Positions 15,331 to 25,313 of a DNA stretch of 64,000 nucleotides are shown here, in pieces. Source of the stretch: Psychromicrobium lacuslunae (lineage in GTDB: Bacteria; Actinomycetota; Actinomycetes; Actinomycetales; Micrococcaceae). The translations under genes were made by a program, and so were the position numbers. Below the pieces are notes generated by a model that was given only the letters and a program-made list of their open reading frames with translations, had not been told where the DNA came from and ran no database searches. How positions within the stretch are numbered: position 1 is the stretch's first letter; each line of letters starts with the position of its first letter. The stretch is from the NCBI RefSeq assembly GCF_000950575.1, contig NZ_CP011005.1, positions 3,224,001 through 3,288,000 of the forward strand, written 5' to 3'.

Positions 15331-18300
15331 ATGAATCCACAATTTAATCGCGAGAACCAGGCTGATGGCGATTTTATAGGGAGTGAAGTTTCGACTGATA
15401 TTTCCAATGATGACGCAGAAGTGAAAGCTGCGGAAGATGCATTATCAAATGCTCAAAAACGACTCTGGTTTGCTCATAAGATGCGTTCGGCGAGCCCCGA
15501 ATTCACTGTCGCCTGGGCGGCTCGACTGCATGGATCGCTTGATGCTGAACGACTTCGAATTTCCTGGCGAAGGGTTCTTCATCGGCATCGCGAGTTACGG
15601 CTACGAGTGCTGGAATGTGGTGATGAGCCGCGCCGGGATTATTGGGAAGTCGATAATCTTCAAATGCGGTATGAGGATGCCTCGCCGAAGGCAGTGGCCG
15701 AGGAACTTGATTTAGCCGCCCGCAAGGTTTTCCCACTGATAGACAGTCCCCTGGCCGAAGCAGTCTTGCTCCGCGTCCGTGCCGAGGAGCATGTTCTAAT
15801 CATCGTTGCTCATCACGCAGTCCTCGACGGTCGATCCTTAAGTATCGTGGTGTCGGAGTTGGCTCACAATTATGCAGGGCAGCCAGCATCCAAGGAAGAT
15901 CAAACTTATCTCGACTACGTCGTGGAAGAACGCCGGAGCCGTCCTTCCGAGGCCCAGATCGATGCCTGGGTTGATGAGATAGGAGTACTTGATGATCAGG
16001 ATCCTCTAGGTGTTCCGCCTGCGACTGTAGAAGAAGATCGGTTAGCCTCATCAGTGCGCCAGCCGCTGAGCGGGCCTCAGCTTGAGGCAATTCGCGAACT
16101 AGCGCAAACGAATCGAACGACGCCCCAAGTGATTGGCTTGGCCTCGTTTGCCGCCACACTTAGCCATTATAAAGACGCTGAGAACATTGTGGTGGGCGGA
16201 ACCATGGACACCCGTGCTCCAGCCCATATAGACACGGTTGGAATGTTCGTCAATCCGGTGCCGGTGCGGATCCAGGTGGATCATCAGATGTCTATCGGAG
16301 AATACCTTGGCCATGTGCACCGCAGGCTTTTACGGTCCTATTCCCATCGGGGCATTGCCTTCGAGGAGCTTGTACGTCGGCTGAGGGGTGGAGCTGACGG
16401 CAACCGGACGCCCATATTTCAAGTGCTATTCAATTATGAATCGCGGCCGCCGAGCCCCAGCTTAGAAGGCGTCCGTGTAGGGCTTATTGAACTGCCGATG
16501 CCGGTCTCTCTCTACGATCTGACGCTTACTTTGCGAGATTATGGTGAGACCGCTGAGTTAGTCGCCCTCTATCGAGGACGCCTCTATTCAGAATCGATGA
16601 TTAGGCGAATAGTCAAGAACGTTGCCGATGGGTTTTCCCAGATGACCCTCCAGCGAACCGTGTCAGCTCTCGGGCAGTTATCGGAGGCGGAACGGGGCAA
16701 ACAATTGGATACCGGCAGCGGGCCAGCTCTCGAAAATAAGGGAACTCGTCCGGTTCACGAGCTCTTCACTGACTTGGCTGCCGAAAATCCTCACAGCCTA
16801 GCAGTAGTAGGTGCCGATGCTCGCCTGACCTACCAAGAGCTCGAAGAACGTTCAGCTGATTTGGCCCAGGTTCTTTTGGAAGCGGGGCTCCGCAAAGAAG
16901 CTCCGGTTGGAACCCTTCTCCATCCCTCGGTCGAAGGCATCGTTTCAGCTCTGGCCATCCTGAGAGCGGGTGGAACCTACGTTCCGATGCATCCTGAATA
17001 TCCCCAGGAACGGATCGATGCGATCCTCTCCGACGCTGGTATCGAGATAGTTATCACCGAGTTTGATCTGAAGAGCGTCCAGCAGGTCATCAATCCGAAA
17101 ATTGCGGCATCTCGGACTACCTCGGCGCCCCTTGGCGAAGTCAAAATGAATGACGCGGCTTATATTATCTACACATCTGGTAGTACCGGCGAACCTAAGG
17201 GCGTCGTTGTAGAGCATGGTTCTTTGGCTGCTTCCACCGCCGCTCGACGCGAGGTCTACCCGGGCCGTCACAAGTTTCTCTTACTGTCACCGATGTCATT
17301 TGATTCTTCGCTGGCAGGTTTATGGGGCACCTTGACCAGCGGTGGGTGCTTGGTCGTTGCCCAGCGCGAGGAGATTCAGGATCCGCGGGAGATCCTCAAT
17401 CTGCTGGATGCTCATGCCATAACCATGATGCTCTCTGTGCCGGCGCTTTACAGCGCCATGCTCGACGAAGTTGATCGTAGCCAAATTAGTCGACCCACCT
17501 CGTTGAAGACCGTGATAACCGCGGGCGAGAGCCTCTCCGAAGTCACAGTAGAGCGACATTTCAAATGGGCTGAAGCAGCAGAATTGGTCAATGAATACGG
17601 TCCGACCGAGACTTCTATCTGGGCCACTTACGCGCGTTTTAATCGGCCGGAGAAAGTCTCTATCGGGAAACCGATTCCGGGGGTCAGGACCTACGTATTA
17701 GACCGACATGACAGGTTGATGCCGTGGGGCGCTACTGGCCAGCTGTGCATTAGTGGCCCTGGCCTCGCGCGAGGCTATTTACATCGACCACAAGACACGG
17801 ACTCCGTGTTCGTTCCGGATCCATTGGGCGCTAAGGCTCAGCGAATGTATCGTACTGGAGATTATGTGCGGTGGACCGAAAATGGCGAACTTGAATTCCG
17901 CGGGCGGCGGGACTCGCTGGTCAAGATTCGAGGCCAACGAGTGGATTTGGAAGCTGTTGAGAGTCTAATGCGCTTGACCTTGTCGGCCACTGAAGTGGCT
18001 GCGGTAACTCACGACAATGCGACACTAACCGCTTTCATTGACGAGTCTCTGAAAACCGAAGTAGGCGAGATCCGGACAAAACTTGCACGAGTTTTGCCTC
18101 CCGCGATGCTACCCAGCTCGGTAAGAGTTGTTCCCGGCCTACCGAGGACAACTCACGGCAAGTTGAACCGGGAAAGACTCAAGAGTATGGCCCAGGAGTA
18201 TTTAACCGAAGTTCCGGCCCGTGATGGCAAAGCAGCCCCGGTGTCAGAAACTATCGATGTTGTTCACACCGTGTGGTGCGAGGTTCTAAAGATGAATTCT

Positions 18301-18558
18301 GTAGCTCACGATATTAACTTTTTTGATGCTGGCGGGCATTCGCTATTAGTGCCCGCGCTGAGAGCGAAGCTACTGAGCAGAACCGGAATCGAAGTGTCTA
18401 TAGTAGACCTATTTACCGCGACAACGGTAAGCGCCCAAGCAGAGCTGCTAACTAAAGGGCGGCAGCAGAGCGCGACAAAAGACAATAGTTCCACGGGGCT
18501 ACGGCAATCCCGACTAGCTTCCGCAGCAGCTCGCTCGCGGCGACTTGCGACGAAGTGA
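15331..18558 (+). CDS. NRPS module C-A-T (plus arm)
   Basis: Starting at ATG 15331 (GGGGGA 5 nt upstream; an in-frame GTG at 15301 is less likely), the protein has 1075 residues. The condensation domain (about 35-465) has the full HHAVLDG at His161. The adenylation domain (about 475-960) has IYTSGSTGEPKG, NEYGPTE, YRTGDYVRW and THGKLNR with the catalytic Lys. The carrier Ser1004 is in AGGHSLL. The pocket read against GrsA is D-S-A-L-I-A-E-I-W-K, which I cannot assign. The N-terminal 30 residues are acidic and could be a docking segment. Its stop overlaps the PKS start as GTGA. Confidence 0.95.
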   Translation: MNPQFNRENQADGDFIGSEVSTDISNDDAEVKAAEDALSNAQKRLWFAHKMRSASPEFTVAWAARLHGSLDAERLRISWRRVLHRHRELRLRVLECGDEPRRDYWEVDNLQMRYEDASPKAVAEELDLAARKVFPLIDSPLAEAVLLRVRAEEHVLIIVAHHAVLDGRSLSIVVSELAHNYAGQPASKEDQTYLDYVVEERRSRPSEAQIDAWVDEIGVLDDQDPLGVPPATVEEDRLASSVRQPLSGPQLEAIRELAQTNRTTPQVIGLASFAATLSHYKDAENIVVGGTMDTRAPAHIDTVGMFVNPVPVRIQVDHQMSIGEYLGHVHRRLLRSYSHRGIAFEELVRRLRGGADGNRTPIFQVLFNYESRPPSPSLEGVRVGLIELPMPVSLYDLTLTLRDYGETAELVALYRGRLYSESMIRRIVKNVADGFSQMTLQRTVSALGQLSEAERGKQLDTGSGPALENKGTRPVHELFTDLAAENPHSLAVVGADARLTYQELEERSADLAQVLLEAGLRKEAPVGTLLHPSVEGIVSALAILRAGGTYVPMHPEYPQERIDAILSDAGIEIVITEFDLKSVQQVINPKIAASRTTSAPLGEVKMNDAAYIIYTSGSTGEPKGVVVEHGSLAASTAARREVYPGRHKFLLLSPMSFDSSLAGLWGTLTSGGCLVVAQREEIQDPREILNLLDAHAITMMLSVPALYSAMLDEVDRSQISRPTSLKTVITAGESLSEVTVERHFKWAEAAELVNEYGPTETSIWATYARFNRPEKVSIGKPIPGVRTYVLDRHDRLMPWGATGQLCISGPGLARGYLHRPQDTDSVFVPDPLGAKAQRMYRTGDYVRWTENGELEFRGRRDSLVKIRGQRVDLEAVESLMRLTLSATEVAAVTHDNATLTAFIDESLKTEVGEIRTKLARVLPPAMLPSSVRVVPGLPRTTHGKLNRERLKSMAQEYLTEVPARDGKAAPVSETIDVVHTVWCEVLKMNSVAHDINFFDAGGHSLLVPALRAKLLSRTGIEVSIVDLFTATTVSAQAELLTKGRQQSATKDNSSTGLRQSRLASAAARSRRLATK

Positions 18559-21473
18559 ACGATATGCGGGATCGCTCACTTGATATCGCAGTCACTGGTA
18601 TGTGGTCGAGGCTTCCAGGTCCTGAGGACTTGGCCGAGTGGTGGTCTGCGGTTTGCGACGGGGAAGTGCTGACCAGTCGTTTTTCCGATGCTGACCTGGC
18701 AGCCATGGGAATTCCCCGCGAGGTTCGCTCTGACTCGAGCTATGTTCCGGTCCGAGGCAGTATCAGAGATATTGACCGCTTCGATGCCGAACTATTCGGC
18801 ATACCGCCGCGCTCGGCCCAACTGATCGATCCGCAACATCGACTGATGCTGGAAGGAAGTTGGCTCGCCTTAGAAGACGCAGGTCGTAATCCGCTGGAAG
18901 ATCACCTTAGAACGGCAATTTTTGCCTCCTCAAGCTCCAGTCGTTATGCAGCTCGCATACTGAGTCGCCCGGATCTCGACCAAGAGGTCATCGAGCAGGT
19001 TGAGGTGGGGACCGGGCGAGATTTCATGGCCTCTCGGATTGCCTATCACCTGGGTTTGAATGGTCCAGCGATGGGTGTCCTCACAGCATGTTCGTCCTCT
19101 CTAGTAGCCGTTCATCTGGCCATGCAGGCTTTGGTTGATGGCGACTGCGATCAGGCTGTTGTGGTGGCCGCTTCTGCTGGCTGGCCCAACGCGGGCTATC
19201 GCTATAGCCGCGGCGGAATCATGTCACCTGACGGCGTCTGCAGGCCCTTCGATATTGAAGCAAATGGCACGGTCGGCGGTTCAGGATCTTTAGCGATTGT
19301 GCTGCGCAGATATGCTGATGCAGAAAATGAAGTGCCAATGCATGGTGTGATACTTGGCTCGGCGATCAATAATGATGGATCCATAAAGGCCGGTTTTAAT
19401 GCGCCTTCACCTCAGGGTGAGGCTAGAGCCATGCGCGCCGCGCTCGCGGCGGCGGATATCACGGCCTCTTCGATCGGTTACCTCGAGATGCATGGTACCG
19501 GAACAAAGGTTGGGGATCCGATTGAGTGGTCTTCGACTTCAGAAGTGTTTCGCGAGGCTGGGGTGAGCGAAGGAGCGATACCGATAGGTGCACTCAAAGC
19601 GAATATCGGTCATCTCGACGCTGCCTCTGGTCTCGCTGGACTATTCAAGACGCTCAAGGTCGTTGCTAGCGGCGAGATCCCCCCATTGGCAAACTTCAAT
19701 CGTCTCAACCCCCTTCTTGAACAGATTGAGACCCCGCTGCGGGTGCCTGCTAATGCTGAGCCATGGTTGTCGCCGGGCTTGCGGAGAGCGGGGGTCAGCT
19801 CTTTTGGGATCGGCGGAACTAATTCACATCTCATCGTTGAACAGCCGCCGATAGTCGAGGCTACCGATGGTAAAGACGTTACTGAGGCCATCAGGATCCT
19901 TCCTCTTTCAGCTATTGAGGAAGGCAGATTAGACCAGACCAGACAGGAACTCGCGGGTCACCTGGCTAGCTCATCGGTGGAGCTCGCCGAGGTAAGCCAT
20001 ACCCTAAGCGTTGGACGAGCTGAACTGCCCGAGCGCATGGCGGTAGTCGGCCGAACGATTGCCGAGGCTGTTGACGCTCTCAGAAGCGGAAAGGGCGTCC
20101 GAGGCACTGTCCCGACGCATGGGCCCGCTCCTATTATTTTTCTATTTCCGGGACAGGGCAGCCAGCGCCCAGGAATGGGAATCGAATTCGTTGAGCAACT
20201 GCCTGGTTTCTCGGATCAGCTCGCATCATGTTTGGACCATTTTGAACCGGAGCTTGCAGATAAAATACGCCGGGCGTTGACTGACTTAGGATTTGACCCG
20301 GAAGAGCTGAACCGCACAGCCTTGGCGCAGCCATCTCTCTTTGCTCTCGAATGGGCAGCGGCGACAGCACTGCAGGAACTCGGGCTAACTCCGCTTTGCG
20401 TAGCGGGTCACAGCCTAGGAGAGATCACTGCCTCCTGTTTATCTGGAATGCTCAGTTTAGGTCATGCGGCGGCCTTAGTAACCCGTCGCGCTGAGGCGAT
20501 GGAGGCTTGTCCTGAAGGGGCGATGCTAAGTGTCTCCTGCTCAGCTGAGGCTGTCCAGGAGATTTTGAAGAAGGCGACCGGGCTCATTGAACTGGCGGCG
20601 TCAAACGGGCCAGTGGGTCAAGTTCTGAGTGGACGACTGGAAGACATTGATGAACTTGAAAAGCAGTTGGCTGGGAAGTATCGAACTCGGCGACTGCTCA
20701 CCAGCCACGGGTTCCATAGCAGCTTAATGGCTCAGGCGGCGACACAACTTCGAAATTACACGAAGGAGCTAAGCGCAGAACCTACCAACGTCTCGATGGT
20801 GACTGGTCAAACTGCTCACTTGATTGAAGAGGGTAGCGTTTTATCGTCCTTGGATTTCCTTGCGGATGGCATTGTGGAGACGGTCAATTTTGGGGACTGT
20901 CTTCAAACATTGCGCGACTTATACCCCGAGGCGCGTGCGATTGAAGTCGGACCGGGTCAGGCCTTATCTGTAATGGCTGCGGCCGCGGGAGTGAAAACGC
21001 TTCCGCTGGGCGGGGCGGCAAAGTCCATGTTGAGCGGACCTGCTGACACACTCGCCAGATTGTGGGTCGAGGGGCAGCCGATCGATTTGAGTTTCGGAGT
21101 GGTGGACCGACGCCGTCTTCACTTGCCGGGATCAGCAATGGATAGGAAACAGTTCGTTGCTCCGGAAGCGTCATTGGGAGACGTTACATCTTCAACTCAC
21201 CAGGTGGCTAATCAGCCTGCCGAGGTTTCGTTCACCTCGGCAGAAGCCGCAGTGCGCGAAGCTTGGCGGGATCTGCTTGGTCACGATGATCTTCAAACCA
21301 CCGACAATTTTCTTGAGCGAGGTGGTGACTCCTTGCTGTTGATTCGATTAGCCAGGCATCTTGAATCAAGCTTATCGCTGGCTATCGAGCTGGCTGATCT
21401 ACTCAAAGCTCAATCTCTCGGAGCCCAAATAAAACTTGTCAAGACGCTGCGAGCGGAGATAGAAGACGAATGA
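18555..21473 (+). CDS. Type I PKS module KS-AT-ACP
   Basis: The 972-residue module has a ketosynthase (about 8-430) with the complete Cys179 (TACSSS), His313 (MHGTGT) and His353 (NIGHLD) triad. The acyltransferase (about 530-820) has Ser620 in GHSLGE and HGFHS at about 718-722, closer to the HAFH of malonyl-specific than the YASH of methylmalonyl-specific ATs. A carrier domain follows with Ser926 in RGGDSLL. There is no ketoreductase, dehydratase, enoylreductase, methyltransferase or thioesterase, so it would add one unreduced malonyl-derived unit, leaving a beta-keto group. It lies between NRPS genes and probably extends a peptidyl chain. Confidence 0.93.
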   Translation: MNDMRDRSLDIAVTGMWSRLPGPEDLAEWWSAVCDGEVLTSRFSDADLAAMGIPREVRSDSSYVPVRGSIRDIDRFDAELFGIPPRSAQLIDPQHRLMLEGSWLALEDAGRNPLEDHLRTAIFASSSSSRYAARILSRPDLDQEVIEQVEVGTGRDFMASRIAYHLGLNGPAMGVLTACSSSLVAVHLAMQALVDGDCDQAVVVAASAGWPNAGYRYSRGGIMSPDGVCRPFDIEANGTVGGSGSLAIVLRRYADAENEVPMHGVILGSAINNDGSIKAGFNAPSPQGEARAMRAALAAADITASSIGYLEMHGTGTKVGDPIEWSSTSEVFREAGVSEGAIPIGALKANIGHLDAASGLAGLFKTLKVVASGEIPPLANFNRLNPLLEQIETPLRVPANAEPWLSPGLRRAGVSSFGIGGTNSHLIVEQPPIVEATDGKDVTEAIRILPLSAIEEGRLDQTRQELAGHLASSSVELAEVSHTLSVGRAELPERMAVVGRTIAEAVDALRSGKGVRGTVPTHGPAPIIFLFPGQGSQRPGMGIEFVEQLPGFSDQLASCLDHFEPELADKIRRALTDLGFDPEELNRTALAQPSLFALEWAAATALQELGLTPLCVAGHSLGEITASCLSGMLSLGHAAALVTRRAEAMEACPEGAMLSVSCSAEAVQEILKKATGLIELAASNGPVGQVLSGRLEDIDELEKQLAGKYRTRRLLTSHGFHSSLMAQAATQLRNYTKELSAEPTNVSMVTGQTAHLIEEGSVLSSLDFLADGIVETVNFGDCLQTLRDLYPEARAIEVGPGQALSVMAAAAGVKTLPLGGAAKSMLSGPADTLARLWVEGQPIDLSFGVVDRRRLHLPGSAMDRKQFVAPEASLGDVTSSTHQVANQPAEVSFTSAEAAVREAWRDLLGHDDLQTTDNFLERGGDSLLLIRLARHLESSLSLAIELADLLKAQSLGAQIKLVKTLRAEIEDE

Positions 21474-23263
21474 CGAATCGAAATTACTTTGAGCCAATTG
21501 CCGCTGCGTTCCACAGGCAAGTTGAGCTTAACCCGGAAAAGGTAGCGATCCGGGATCCCTCCGGGGACTACACCTTTTCACAAGTTTGGGAGTTGGCCAA
21601 TCAACTCGCGGTGGCACTTAGATCTGAGGGTGTCTTGGAGGGTGCCAGGGTAGGTGTATTAGGGGTCGGTAGCCAGCAGACCATTGTAGCCATGCTGGGT
21701 GCATGGTTGTCGGGAATCTGTGTTGTTCCGTTGGATCCCGCCCACCCAGAGGAACGCATCATAAGAATAGTTGAGCTCGGGGATCTTGAGATGATCTTGA
21801 CGTCTGGCGATTACCGGCTTTCCACCGTGTTGTGTCCGCAGAAATGCATTACCGAACTCGCTGAGTCTCAGCCTGGCGTGAAAGCCTCTAGCCAAGGCTC
21901 CGAAGATAGTGCTGCCTATATCCTTTTCACCTCCGGGTCGACCGGAACGCCAAAGGGCGTGGTCGTGCCGCAAGGTGCTTTAGCTGCACTTAGTCAGCGC
22001 CCGGGTCCCACGCAGCTACATGCCGATGACGTTTTTCTTGTTCATACCACTTTGGCTTTCGACCCGTCGATGCTTGAGATCTGGTCAGCGCTGTTGATCG
22101 GCGCTTCGGTGCTTTGCGCGCCGCATTCAGTTTTGTCCTTAGCGGAGACGGCCAAGTTGCTTGCCGATCCGCTGGTAACCGTAGCTGTCCTCACCCCGGC
22201 AATATTTGCCCTGATGGTCGAGCGGTATGCCGAGGAGTTACAGCGGCTGCGCTGTCTAATTATTGGCGGTGACGTAATGCCCGCCGAGCAGGCGAGGATC
22301 GCAATCGAGAGTTGTCCTCAGTTGGATATCGTGAACTGCTACGGACCTACTGAGAACACGATCATCAGCACCGCATTCCGGCTAAGCGAATGGCAGAGAC
22401 CTGAAGGTGCTGTCCCGATCGGTGTCCCAATAGCAGGTGCAAGCTGCCACGTTCTTGACGGTGATCTGGAGCCCGTGGCTCAAGGGGAGGTTGGAGAACT
22501 GTATGTTGGGGGAGATCGGCTAGCGCTGGAATACTTCAATGATCCAGCTACTACCAATGAGGCTTTCATTAGTAACCCGTTTTCATCCAATCCCTCTGAT
22601 CGGATATATCGAACTGGTGACCAAGTAGCCATGCTCCCTGATGGAAACCTTGAATTCCGGGGACGGGTCGATCACGAAATTAAGGTTCGTGGCCATCGAG
22701 TCAATCTGACTGAAGTCGAGAATTTGCTGCTTTCCGAACCTCTAGTCCGGGAGGTGGCTGCTATTGCTGTAGGCCAGGGCCACGAGCGCAGGATCCGAGC
22801 GTTTGTCCGCCTCAGGGAGCCCGAATCTAGTCTCGCCGACCTGCGAACACATTTGCTTGCTAAAGCCCCAAGCTATCTGGTTCCAGATTTTCTAGATGAA
22901 TTGACTGCTTTTCCGTTGAATACCTCTGGAAAAATCGACCGGAAAGCTTTAGCTGAACGCGACTCCACGCCCATTAGTAATTCTTCTGCTTCAGCGGATC
23001 CGGCCGGAATTGTTGCTACGGTGACGCGGCTATGGACTGAACATAGCGGTTCGGAGCCTCAGCCCGGGATAGGTTTTTTTGAGGCGGGCGGAACCTCACT
23101 TGACTTGATTCGGCTGATTGATGATATCGCTAAGTCCACACGTATTGAGTTGCCCTTCGAAGACGTTTACGGTGTGCGTTCCGTGGAAGATCTGACTGAA
23201 ATGCTCGTCCTCGGCGGGTATCGTTCGGCTATCGCAGGCCCCGCTAGGGTTCTCAATGATTGA
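21470..23263 (+). CDS. Free-standing NRPS A-T didomain
   Basis: The 597-residue protein has an adenylation domain (about 1-500) and a carrier domain (about 510-585), without condensation domain. Motifs: LFTSGSTGTPKG near 151, NCYGPTE, YRTGDQVAM, NTSGKIDRK with the catalytic Lys, and AGGTSLD with Ser543. The pocket reads D-P-L-V-I-G-C-I-I-K, not assigned. Such proteins either load a starter or hold an amino acid in trans for oxidation before transfer. The P450, the ACAD pair or the PRODH homologue could act on the residue held here. The start ATGA overlaps the PKS stop. Confidence 0.93.
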   Translation: MTNRNYFEPIAAAFHRQVELNPEKVAIRDPSGDYTFSQVWELANQLAVALRSEGVLEGARVGVLGVGSQQTIVAMLGAWLSGICVVPLDPAHPEERIIRIVELGDLEMILTSGDYRLSTVLCPQKCITELAESQPGVKASSQGSEDSAAYILFTSGSTGTPKGVVVPQGALAALSQRPGPTQLHADDVFLVHTTLAFDPSMLEIWSALLIGASVLCAPHSVLSLAETAKLLADPLVTVAVLTPAIFALMVERYAEELQRLRCLIIGGDVMPAEQARIAIESCPQLDIVNCYGPTENTIISTAFRLSEWQRPEGAVPIGVPIAGASCHVLDGDLEPVAQGEVGELYVGGDRLALEYFNDPATTNEAFISNPFSSNPSDRIYRTGDQVAMLPDGNLEFRGRVDHEIKVRGHRVNLTEVENLLLSEPLVREVAAIAVGQGHERRIRAFVRLREPESSLADLRTHLLAKAPSYLVPDFLDELTAFPLNTSGKIDRKALAERDSTPISNSSASADPAGIVATVTRLWTEHSGSEPQPGIGFFEAGGTSLDLIRLIDDIAKSTRIELPFEDVYGVRSVEDLTEMLVLGGYRSAIAGPARVLND

Positions 23264-23999
23264 GTCCAGTGAGTGGCTGCGTGTGCTTAATGGTGACCCG
23301 GCCGCAAGAAAAGTGCTCGTTTGTTTTCCCCACGCTGGCGGGTCAGCGAACTATTTCCGCACCTGGGCGAAGTCTTCGCCGGCCGAGCTAAATATTCTCG
23401 CTGTTCAGTACCCAGGACGGGCAGACCGTTTGATGGAAGACTGCTATGAAGATTTAGGCGAGATGGCGAAGGCAGTTCACCAGGCTTTGCCTTCTTTTAG
23501 CGGGCGAGATGTGGTTTTTTTCGGGCATAGTTTGGGCGCTGTGCTCGCCTACGAGGTGGCTCGGTTGGCGACAAGCGCAGAGTTTCAGCCAAGCCGGCTC
23601 ATCGCCTCTGCTTGTCGGGTTCCGGACGAGAGTGGAAACGTCGTTGACTCCGAGGTTCTTTGGGACGACGACGCCGCGATGCAATCGTTGGTCTCTTTAG
23701 GGGGAACCAATGAGGACCCAGAACTGCTTGCCGACCCCAGGGTGCGGGAACTTGTATTGCCGTATCTCCGAGCGGACTATCAAATGCTTCAGAGATATAA
23801 ACGAATGCCTGGTCCCGCATTGAGTTGCGAGTTGCTCGTGGTCAGGGGGGCCACTGACCCAGATGTGAGTTATCAGGACGGCGAACGTTGGTCAGAACTA
23901 ACAACCGGTGAGTTCCGCCATCGAGAATTGCCTGGAGGCCACTTTTACTTGAGCCCGGATCCGCCAATCGAACTATACCTTGCCCCATTCGACTCCTGA
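23256..23999 (+). CDS. Type II thioesterase (plus arm)
   Basis: This 247-residue alpha/beta hydrolase shows VCFPHAGGSANYF, AVQYPGRADR, the nucleophile elbow FGHSLGAVLAYE (Ser92), GATDPDVS for the Asp, and GGHFYL for the His, all typical of RifR/SrfD-type thioesterases. It overlaps the A-T gene by 8 nt. None of the assembly-line proteins has a terminal thioesterase domain, so this enzyme or its paralogue at 7569 may release product as well as edit carriers. That second role is inference. Confidence 0.92.
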   Translation: MIESSEWLRVLNGDPAARKVLVCFPHAGGSANYFRTWAKSSPAELNILAVQYPGRADRLMEDCYEDLGEMAKAVHQALPSFSGRDVVFFGHSLGAVLAYEVARLATSAEFQPSRLIASACRVPDESGNVVDSEVLWDDDAAMQSLVSLGGTNEDPELLADPRVRELVLPYLRADYQMLQRYKRMPGPALSCELLVVRGATDPDVSYQDGERWSELTTGEFRHRELPGGHFYLSPDPPIELYLAPFDS

Positions 24000-24014
24000 A
24001 GGGAAACATCCACT

Positions 24015-25313
24015 ATGGGAACTCACCTATCGTCCGGTCTCGCTGTGATTGTCGATGGATATACCAGTGGGAATCATCTACCTCCGGCTTTTCGTCGTGC
24101 CGGGGCAGAATTGGCCCATGTGCAATCTACGCCTGAGCTGATGACGACGATGAAACCACCTGCCTTAGAAGCCTACGATTATGTGCTGGCTTCCCAAGAT
24201 TTTGAGGAGGTGGTAACTCAGCTACGTGGGCTCAGGGCAAGTTGCGTGGTTGCGGGTCAGGAACCGGGCGTGGAGTTAGCTGACAAACTCGCTGAGCGAT
24301 TGGCCCTGCCGGGAAATGGTACTCGAATGAGCAAAGCTCGTCGGGATAAATTTGAAATGATCGAGGCCATCAAGGGTGCAGGTTTGAATTCTGCGCAGCA
24401 AATGCGCTCAGGTGATATCGGGGAGATTCTGGACTGGGTTGAGCAACACGGCGCCTGGCCGGTGGTGGTTAAACCGATCTCCTCAGCTGCATCGGACGGA
24501 GTTACTATCTGCACCGATGTTGGGCAGGTGCGTGAGGCTTGTGAAAAACTTTTCGGTAGCTGGGACATCTTTGGTACTCAGAATAATCACATCCTCGTCC
24601 AGTCTTATCTTGACGGCGATGAATATAATATCGACACGGTCTCGCTAAATGGCAGCAGGTACACCTGCTGCATCACTCGATACCACAAGAGATTGCTCAA
24701 TGGTCACCGAGTTTATGATCGAAGTGAGATCGTCGACCCCGAGACGGATCCGGTTGCGGCCGAGATTATCAACTATCTAGATCTGGCCTTAGAGGCCCTC
24801 GAGATTCGTAATGGCGCAACGCACGCTGAAGTTATTATTACCCAGGATGGGCCGGCCCTCGTTGAAGTAGGGGCTCGAACCTCTGGCTCATTGCTGCCAG
24901 CATTTCATGATGCCTGCACTGGAACAAACCAGGCTGATGTGCTGGCTCTCGCCTACACCGACCCAGCCAGATTTAACTCCGAATATGCGGGTCGCACCTA
25001 TCGAAAACTTCGCCATGGGAGCGTGACTTACGGAATCACCGAACAATCCGGGGAGGTGCTGGCGGTCAATGAGACGGTGGCGAACGACATTCGGAATTTG
25101 CCGACTGTTCGGGAGTTCGTACCCCGCCAGCGTCCAGGCGATCAGCTCGTGCCAACGGCAGACTTATACAGCGCAACTTTCCGTCTACATCAGATAGCCG
25201 AGACTGAAAATGAAATTCGCGCCGACTATCAGCAGATTCAAAAGCTAAAAGATGATCTATATGTTCTAGCGAATCAGGGCGCGGATACGGACCTTATTAA
25301 TGAGCGCAACTAA
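24015..25313 (+). CDS. ATP-grasp amino-acid ligase-like enzyme, copy 1
   Basis: The 432-residue protein has the carboxylate-amine ligase ATP-grasp layout: an N-terminal Rossmann-like part (VAGQEPGVELAD), a first ATP lobe with WPVVVKPISSAASDG at about 154-168, QSYLDGDEYNIDTVS, and the metal-binding end HAEVIITQDGPALVEVGAR. These enzymes join an amine to a carboxylate through an acyl phosphate; relatives such as BacD make dipeptides. It is closely similar throughout to the protein at 32406 and only distantly to the one at 25300. It probably attaches an amino acid to the pathway scaffold. A Shine-Dalgarno GAAGGG precedes the ATG. Confidence 0.88.
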   Translation: MGTHLSSGLAVIVDGYTSGNHLPPAFRRAGAELAHVQSTPELMTTMKPPALEAYDYVLASQDFEEVVTQLRGLRASCVVAGQEPGVELADKLAERLALPGNGTRMSKARRDKFEMIEAIKGAGLNSAQQMRSGDIGEILDWVEQHGAWPVVVKPISSAASDGVTICTDVGQVREACEKLFGSWDIFGTQNNHILVQSYLDGDEYNIDTVSLNGSRYTCCITRYHKRLLNGHRVYDRSEIVDPETDPVAAEIINYLDLALEALEIRNGATHAEVIITQDGPALVEVGARTSGSLLPAFHDACTGTNQADVLALAYTDPARFNSEYAGRTYRKLRHGSVTYGITEQSGEVLAVNETVANDIRNLPTVREFVPRQRPGDQLVPTADLYSATFRLHQIAETENEIRADYQQIQKLKDDLYVLANQGADTDLINERN

